Assembly (NCBI GenBank): GCA_963920635.1
Contig: OY987298.1
Coordinates: 108,381,309 to 108,445,308, forward strand
Length of the DNA stretch: 64,000 bases
Reading direction: 5' to 3'
Origin: Pseudeuparius sepicola
Taxonomy: Eukaryota > Arthropoda > Insecta > Coleoptera > Anthribidae
The notes under the pieces were generated by a model. It had not been told where the DNA came from. It searched no databases and worked only from the letters and a program-made list of their open reading frames with translations. Shown one piece after another: positions 58,623-64,000 of this stretch. Made by a program: the position numbers and the translations under genes. Each line of letters begins with the position of its first letter. Position 1 is the stretch's first letter.

Positions 58623-58880
58623 TCAGCCAACAGGGACGGATGGGACGGTCGGGCAGTCGGGCAAATGCCCGAAGGGCCGGTCGCAATCGGGCCGACCTGG
58701 GCCGGCCTGGACAGCTAGCGGGCATACGGCATACGCAAAATATCAAAATAATTATCACCGCGGCCGCAGCGCCGTCAACGATGACGCGACGTCCCTATGC
58801 CCAATCCGGCCCTTTCTTCCCTTCCTAATATATTCCAAGGGGCATCTTCTGCTTTGGCTTCTGCATATCAGTACATTTTG

Positions 58881-60180
58881 GCATTGCCTATTTCTCCAAT
58901 TGAATGTGAATAGTCGTTTTCAACATTAAGATATAAAAATAGATTAAGGAATATAGTGTGTCACTGTAGAAATCTATGAAGAGCCGAGTAAAATTTATCA
59001 TATATTTTTTTAGATTCACCTAGAGAAAGGTATTTCACAGACACTATACTATTTCGACTGGGTTAGTATTCCATGGATAACTATGTTTTTTTAAACCGAA
59101 CAATTTTCAGAATATCATATTAGGCATTCTTTTAAGAATAAAATGGATGGTGGCCATAGCTCAAAGCCTTTTGTACAAAATATCAGTACTCTAAGTTATA
59201 TAGGGCATTCACAAAGTAGGGCCAGATTTTCCAGAGTACCCTGTATAAACCACAGGGCACAGGTTGGTGATCTCTTTTTGCAAATCAATTAAGCTTTGTC
59301 GGAGGTATTATTGTACCTATAGCCAGTCTAGCTCATACACGGTGTTCGAAAAAAAAAAATCAAATTTGATGAAATCATGTATTTAAAAAATATTCAAAGA
59401 AAAAATTAGGCATTCTACTGCATTACGTCGATCACCCTTGGAAAACATACTTGATTTTAACATTTCCTAACAATTGGAGGCATCATCCACCATCCTTAAT
59501 TATCATTTATTCATCAACATATCACATATCAATCAAATCAGGTGTGCCATTAATGGAATGCCGTGAAAACAAAAACAAAGCTTCTACATCTTTGACAGTT
59601 ACCTAGGAGGGGCCTAATGTAAAATCCATTTTTTTGATAATTTTTTTAATAAAGGAATTTTTTGTCAAATTTGATTTTTTTAAGAACACCCTGTATGAGC
59701 TAGACTGGCTATACTACGTTCATACAATAATAACTCGGGCAAAGTTAATCGATTTACAATAAAAGATTTCCGACCTGTCCCTTGTGGTTTATACAGGGTA
59801 CTCTGAAAAATCTAATTTTTTTGAATTTTTTCCCTACTTTGTGAACTTTGTATAACTTAGAGTACCTACTGATATTTTGTAAAAAGGGTTTTGAGCTATA
59901 GCCAATTCGATGGCACCATCCATTTCATTCTTAAAAGAATGCCTAATATGATATTCTGAAAATTGGTTTAAAATAAACATAGTTAGCCATGGAATAATCA
60001 ATCATCCAATCACAATAGTAGTGTCTGTGAGATATCTTCACAGATTTCTAGAGTGTTCACAAGCAAACGCGGACACACTGTAGATTACAAGATACTAGAT
60101 TAGAGCCTTTTATGATAGTGAATATAGAGAAAGCTTTTTTAAATCAAATTGATAAAGAAGAAGTTTTTTTTAAAATAAAG
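58881..60180 (+). pseudogene. hAT transposase C-terminus, split by foldback
   Basis: 58881-58958 reads ALPISPIECE, a stop, then SFSTLRYKNRLRN, matching the hAT dimerisation domain. 60108-60180 reads FMIVNIEKAFLNQIDKEEVF, its continuation. The 1.1 kb between is the foldback at about 58955-60075. The DDE catalytic part is missing. Confidence 0.75.
58955..60075. mobile_element. 1.1-kb foldback inside the hAT transposase
   Basis: Arms of about 400 bp are inverted, with GTAGAAATCT.., CCATGG.AACTATG, AAGAATGCCTAATATGATAT-type, TACAGGGTACTCTG and AACACCCTGTATGAGCTAGA blocks. The inner pair CATACACGGTGTTC / AACACCCTGTATG marks a second boundary. Confidence 0.85.
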
Positions 60181-60997
60181 TTAAAAAGTATAAAATATAT
60201 GTTTTCTCAACGGCAGCTACCCTTAGACACTGCAATCTGTTGCATGCGCCCCACGTTTTTCGAATCTTTATGAGGCTAGGAGAAATTTTATTTTTTTAGT
60301 CAGTTTTTATATTATTTTATACTTTTTAGTCCTTTTTAAAAACGTGGTATATTAAAATAACATATTTAAATTTTATTATTTTCTGCTTTTTAGTCTTGTT
60401 TGAAATTTTGCAATCGATTTTAAACATCTTGATGATTATGACAGAGACCTGTGGCAAATTCAGGTTTCTTCTTACATACCAATGCATGTGCCTATCTGTT
60501 GATAAATTTCCATTAGTCAAATATTTTTATTTATTAGGTATTCATTCATTTTATAGTAACAAATAACATAATAATAATATGTAGTATATAGCCATTAATT
60601 ATGCATTGTTATCCTGGTCTGAGTTATGTTTAAAGTTTCAAGTCTCTAACTCATCGGAAAATTAGTTTATAATCGATTGCAAAATTTGACGAACAGACGA
60701 ACAGGAGGAAGAGAAAGCGAGTTAATAAAAACGTAGTAAAAAGCATTAATTTATTAAATCAAATAATAGATCTAGTCTAGTTTGTCATTTTTATATTATT
60801 TTCGTATTATAGAGAATACGGCTGTTTTAATTTTTGGTGTTTTTTAGTTTTTGATGAAGAATTTATTTTTATTATAAGTATATAAGTAATATCCAAATAA
60901 AAATAAAAATGTTTTTTATTGCAACATATCTTATTGGGCCGGAACGACTAAACTTCCCGGGCCGGTTGACCCTACCCCATCCGTCCCTGTCAGCCAA

Positions 60998-62349
60998 CAC
61001 TTGTAGGTTTCAAAAGGTTTTGACGTCATGGAATTGGCATAACACTATTATTGGTTACATTACGTATGGTTATTGAATTCCGGACACCAAAAAAGGAGAT
61101 ACCTACATAAGTATCACTCAATTAAAGCGGGTAATAATATGCCCACTGAGCCATACCTATATTGTAAATATATTCCAAATTGATTTTATATATAGCATTT
61201 CTTTCTTCCAATTATAACTAAATCAAGTAAGTTATTAGGATGCGAGTACACTTTTTTTATTGAATTGGTTGATTGATTCGCAACATATTAGGTTAGTAAT
61301 ATACTTGTACGGAGGTACTATGTTTTTGTTGTGAACTCAAAAATATTTCTCCCAAAATTTCACCAGGAATATGTAAAGCCATTTGTCTTTATAAATTCCC
61401 GCAATATAGTGTCAAAGACGATGATGATTTGAAGAACAGTCTTTTAATAGACAATATAGGTATACCTACCTAGTTACGGGAAGAATAACTGGCCACGTCA
61501 GAATAGTTTTGCAAGAGAAAATGTTAAGACTTAAAATCCAGTTTTTTGATAACTTTAGAAAAATATATTCGTTTTTTTTTACATCAAAGAGCACTAGATA
61601 TAAAAAATATTAAAATATATACCCGGCGGACAGTTTTAAGGTTTTGTTGCAGTCAACAAATGGGCCAATTATTAATATGTTTAAAATTTTGAATATCTAC
61701 ACAAAATTTGGTAGTTCTAAAGAGAAAACTTGTATTTAGAGTTTTGATTTCTCTAATATTCGGTATTTTTTTTATAAAGCAACACTTGTAATGATAATTT
61801 TTTTTTACAAAAAAATGACACCACCATATAATCCCCCTCCTACGCACAATTCGGGGACACACTGTATTACAAGGGCGCCAAGAATCTTTACCTGCAGATG
61901 CAGATATACTTCTGAACCCATTATGTTTCTTTTTATAAAAATAAATTCCAGATCTGGTTCATGGACTTTCGGTTGGTTAATTCAATCCCGCATATGAAAG
62001 CAGAAATGTGATGTATGATTTTTTGTCTTTAGTTTGTACCCTGCGTGTAGTGCAATCTTTAGAGCCATTCGGAGATATCAACATTACATTAGATGAGTAA
62101 CTCATAATTTCTAAAATATAATAATTATTATACCTATATGATAATAAGAGGACAAATGCCATAATCGCTATATACCTACCAAATATGTATCAGAGGACGT
62201 ACAGTAGTAATATCCGTAAATTAGGACCATCTCAGTTTTTACCAATTAAGTGTATACTGGCAAGATGAAACTCAATTTAAACTTGAAAGTTTAAAAACGA
62301 TAACTTTTTGACTTTTGTTATAATATAATATTATTTTGAATCATAAATA
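60998..62349. other. intergenic, no gene seen
   Basis: AT-rich; no clear repeat boundary. Confidence 0.3.
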
Positions 62350-62618
62350 ATATTGCCACAGAGAAGACCAGAATACAGAGAGTCCATCTTGTCAAATATG
62401 TCAAATGGAGCCCAACTTTTACGTAATTTTTCATACACCCGATAAGATCGTTCGATAAGCATGAAGTAGACTGCGTTCTTCATTTATTATAGATTAATTG
62501 TGACCTACAATGGATTAATTACCGGACTAATTACCGTTTAAAGTTGGGCTTCATTATTCATTTGACATAATATTTGGCAAGATGAACTCTCTGTATTCTG
62601 GTCTTCTCTGTGATATTG
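62350..62618. mobile_element. foldback of about 269 bp
   Basis: AGAGAAGACCAGAATACAGA and its complement are the ends; inner blocks AAAGTTGGGCT and TTTGACAT also match in reverse. Confidence 0.8.
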
Positions 62619-63233
62619 CTAATAAAGAACTGTCAACAACTTGACAACGACCGTTATTTGTTATTCATAGTTAACGATTGAAACTTTGAGCAGGACCTTT
62701 AAATCTTGGTTAATTGTAAATTACATTTGTATTTGTTTCATAATAATACTAATTCTTTTAAAACCGATATTAAAATGCGAAGCAGGCACGTTAATGCCTG
62801 TGTGATATGTCAGATCAAAGCAAATAAAATTTCCTACTAGGGTATAATACCTATACCTATTTTTTTTTTAGTACAGGGTGTATCAGAAAAAAGCCATAGG
62901 AAAACGAGTTTTCAATTGATAGCCATGTTTTGACACCCTTTTTTAAAATCGAGCTGAATTGTTTTGAAAGACTTTGAAAACACCTACAATTTGACGCCCC
63001 GCATGCTAAATTATCTAAAAAATTGAGGAAGTCATAATCCTGGGGAGTTGTAGGACCCAGCATAGAAAACTATGTTTCGCCTCGATTTATTTTTTCCACA
63101 TAAAGGGGTTATATATTAATACTTTGTTAGCATACTTAGGTTTAAAAAAAAAAAAAGCAAAGCTATTGACATAACTTATTAATTATTAAGATTAGATAAA
63201 TAATAAATTAATTAAAATCAATATCAATAACAT

Positions 63234-63239
63234 TTTATT
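63234..63239 (-). terminator. polyadenylation signal of CSP-C
   Basis: AATAAA on the minus strand about 30 bp after the stop codon. Confidence 0.6.
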
Positions 63240-63266
63240 TGCAACAAAACGTTTTTAATTTATTTT

Positions 63267-63463
63267 TCATATTTCGATTCCTTCCTTCTTAAGTTCTTCT
63301 GCGTATTTCTTTTTGTATTCCCCCTTCGGATCAAACTGTTTCTCCACCTCATTCCACCATTCTCTTTTGTTCTTAAGGAGATGTCTTACCACTTTTTTGG
63401 AACTTTCTTTTTGAAAGTCACTGCACTTGCTACATTCGCTTTGCAGAGCATCAGGTAACACCC
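63267..63463 (-). CDS. chemosensory protein CSP-C, terminal exon (partial gene)
   Basis: After a TTTACAG acceptor the exon reads VLPDALQSECSKC, with the C-X2-C pair, and ends YAEELKKEGIEI and stop. It is 197 nt, exactly the length of the terminal exons of CSP-A and CSP-B, and starts in the same phase. The first exon with signal peptide and the first two cysteines is not found up to 64000, so the intron is at least 537 bp and the gene continues past the right edge. Sequence features such as REWWNEVEKQFDP are typical of the family. Confidence 0.93.
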
Positions 63464-64000
63464 CTGTAAATAAAATTGAAAGTTATATAACCGTCATGAT
63501 CGACATCTATTCTAGTTCTATTGGGAAAAATCGGCCCTATCTTGAAATTAGCGGTTGCTTCTGGTTTACTCCTAGTTTGTAGTGTTGGGAGGGTGATAAG
63601 TATTGTCAATATGCACAAATGCATACAATGTACACTACTGAGACCTGATCTAATATAGGTACATGACTTTGTGTCAGTAAGATAATTTTTCAAAACTATG
63701 ATCTAATAAACAAACAAATGTTATGAAAAAATGCGTTATTGTTCCTTTACAGAAAAATGTCATAAATACTCGAATGTGATATTGACGGCTTTTTTTAGGA
63801 CACTAAGAAAAACAATTAGGTACCTACTTTATTTCCTAGCGCGCGAGGAAATAAAGTAATTGTTTTCCTTAGTGTCCTAAAAAAAGCCGACAATATCACA
63901 TTTGAGTATTATAAGTAAGGATATTAACAACAAATTTGGAATGTTATAAATAAAAAATAACAAACAAATACCTTCTAAACAATATAACGATTTGCGGATT
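63464..64000 (-). other. part of CSP-C intron
   Basis: Holds a fragment of the GTGAGGGTGAGAATT-ended repeat (about 63510-63605) and the foldback at 63765-63911. Confidence 0.6.
63765..63911. mobile_element. 147-bp foldback in CSP-C intron
   Basis: AATACTC and GAATGTGATATTG, then GGACACTAAG, on the left are inverted on the right around the loop CCTAGCGCGCGAGG. Strong hairpin potential. Confidence 0.85.

Larger units (their letters stand above)
58631..60989 (+). mobile_element. decayed hAT element with transposase remnants
   Basis: Ends CAGGGACGGATGGG and CCCATCCGTCCCTG lie within a perfect 8-bp duplication TCAGCCAA (58623-58630 and 60990-60997). It is 2359 bp long. Its terminal 60 bp resemble hAT 1 at 500-1358. 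It holds two pieces of a hAT transposase C-terminus separated by a foldback. Confidence 0.9.

Overview
The window reads as AT-rich insect nuclear DNA. It has spliced genes with GT-AG introns and many transposable elements. No bacterial-style operon is present. The host genes I can support are three chemosensory proteins (CSP / OS-D / ejaculatory-bulb protein III family), all on the minus strand and head-to-tail: CSP-A (22006-27566), CSP-B (44395-46379) and the last exon of CSP-C (63267-63463, first exon beyond the right edge). All share the family cysteine spacing C-X6-C-X18-C-X2-C (seen in full in A and B), a phase-1 intron at the same codon, and a terminal exon of exactly 197 nt. This points to a tandem cluster with about 17 kb between genes. 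The order of insect cannot be settled from this sequence; a beetle is plausible but only a guess.

Nearly everything else is mobile DNA. Left part (1-8.3 kb): two non-autonomous hAT-type elements with perfect 8-bp target duplications (500-1358; 5092-6418), each carrying a nested second element, plus five very short inverted-repeat inserts that share termini and mostly sit between 7-8 bp repeats. 8332-14968: a complete BEL/Pao LTR retrotransposon with 476-bp LTRs differing at 3 sites, a 5-bp target duplication and one intact 1713-codon gag-pol frame. 15-22 kb: a 3-kb long-inverted-repeat element, smaller foldbacks and the first copy of a repeat that contains a 5S-rRNA-like module. 22-27.6 kb: CSP-A with a 5.2-kb intron filled with foldback repeats. 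28-44 kb: the second 5S-like repeat, several foldback elements, two more hAT-type elements (29846-31030; 38403-40250), and a broken Tc1 transposase (41.2-41.9 kb). 44-50 kb: CSP-B, repeat debris and the third 5S-like repeat. 50-61 kb: a decayed gypsy-type gag interrupted by other repeats and a (ACAT)n array, the 5' end of a mariner, a 15-bp TTCGAA minisatellite, and a decayed hAT (58631-60989) whose transposase C-terminus is split by a 1.1-kb foldback. 61-64 kb: small foldbacks and the CSP-C terminal exon.

The CSP genes encode small secreted helical carriers of hydrophobic ligands. The BEL element is the only mobile element here that looks coding-competent. The observations I rate most worth checking are the ultra-short inverted-repeat inserts, the composite repeat with an internal 5S-like module, and the 15-bp-phased TTCGAA array.
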